NCBI GenBank assembly: GCA_018823325.1 | Contig: JAHJIJ010000019.1 | Span: forward strand, 112,786-176,785 | DNA length: 64,000 nucleotides | Direction: 5' to 3' | Source: Alphaproteobacteria bacterium | GTDB taxonomy: Bacteria > Pseudomonadota > Alphaproteobacteria > Sphingomonadales > Sphingomonadaceae | Shown: positions 63,979-64,000 of the stretch, one piece after another | How positions within the stretch are numbered: the stretch's first letter is position 1 | Layout: each line of letters opens with the position of its first letter | Position numbers and translations under genes: made by a program | The notes under the pieces: generated by a model | Databases searched by the model: none | Told to the model about the DNA's origin: nothing | The model's input: only the letters and a program-made list of their open reading frames with translations

Positions 63979-64000
63979 GTGTCGAGCGAAGTCGAGACAC
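63979..64000. repeat. Sphingomonad dispersed repeat (GTGTCGAGCGAAGTCGAGACAC)
   Basis: The last bases carry the arms GTGTCGA and TCGAGACAC around GCGAAG. This repeat is familiar to me as an interspersed element of sphingomonad genomes. It is cut by the window edge, so its full extent is not visible. Confidence 0.6.

Noticed and set aside
1..64000. CRISPR array, prophage, transposase or defence island
   Set aside because: No regularly spaced repeats, integrase, transposase or restriction/toxin genes could be recognised in the translations.

Overview
The window looks like a chromosomal segment of a sphingomonad (Alphaproteobacteria, Sphingomonadaceae, close to Sphingobium/Novosphingobium/Sphingomonas). 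The reasons are the high GC content, two TonB-dependent receptors of the sphingomonad type, a PEPxxWA-CTERM exported protein, Tim44-like, SecB, MltA and Smr genes side by side, a hemC-hemD-COG4223 block opposite tsaD-gpsA, and a typical dispersed GTGTCGAGCGAAGTCGAGAC repeat at the right end. I see no tRNA, rRNA, CRISPR array, prophage or insertion sequence.

Layout. 1-1.2 kb: end of a minus-strand catabolic-looking operon (DUF3237, SnoaL-like, GMC oxidoreductase). 1.4-5.6 kb: a TonB-dependent receptor overlapping a Tat-exported PhoD phosphatase. 5.6-8.9 kb: an OmpR-type response regulator/histidine kinase pair divergent from two small secreted proteins, one with four EF-hands. 9-10.5 kb: MarR regulator, DUF1398 protein, TetR regulator. 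10.8-17.1 kb: a tripartite RND efflux operon led by an uncharacterised 132-residue gene. 17.1-19.4 kb: three small proteins and a membrane diguanylate cyclase. 19.5-24 kb: a second TonB-dependent receptor divergent from a tannase/feruloyl-esterase-like enzyme. 24-25.7 kb: DUF4126, and an SRPBCC protein divergent from an ArsR regulator.

25.7-31.7 kb is translational housekeeping: thrS, a GNAT acetyltransferase, infC, cysS and a 2-hydroxyacid dehydrogenase. 31.7-38.7 kb holds a SulP transporter coupled to an XRE regulator, class II DAHP synthase, an Rrf2 regulator, an ArsC/Spx-like protein, HisN and MutM. 38.7-46.6 kb: membrane protein, Xaa-Pro aminopeptidase, PAS protein, SLC13 permease, oligopeptidase B and a thioesterase. 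46.7-57.6 kb: the heme genes, tsaD, gpsA, a polysaccharide flippase, a DUF4136 lipoprotein, trpS, a K+ channel, murJ and secB. 58-64 kb: Tim44-like, mltA, Smr, PEP-CTERM protein, SpoIIAA-like protein, dapE and a cupin.

The most interesting signal is the thrS leader. A 27-codon ORF with 10 Thr codons starts exactly where a good promoter predicts transcription to begin. It is followed by three mutually exclusive hairpins, the layout of a ribosome-mediated Thr attenuator on a leaderless leader peptide. Other regulatory signals read directly from the sequence are three related TetR-type boxes linking the TetR gene to the RND operon, a 19-bp perfect inverted repeat before the MarR gene, an ArsR palindrome overlapping a probably leaderless start codon, direct repeats in the XRE-SulP promoter, and an AUA start codon for infC.
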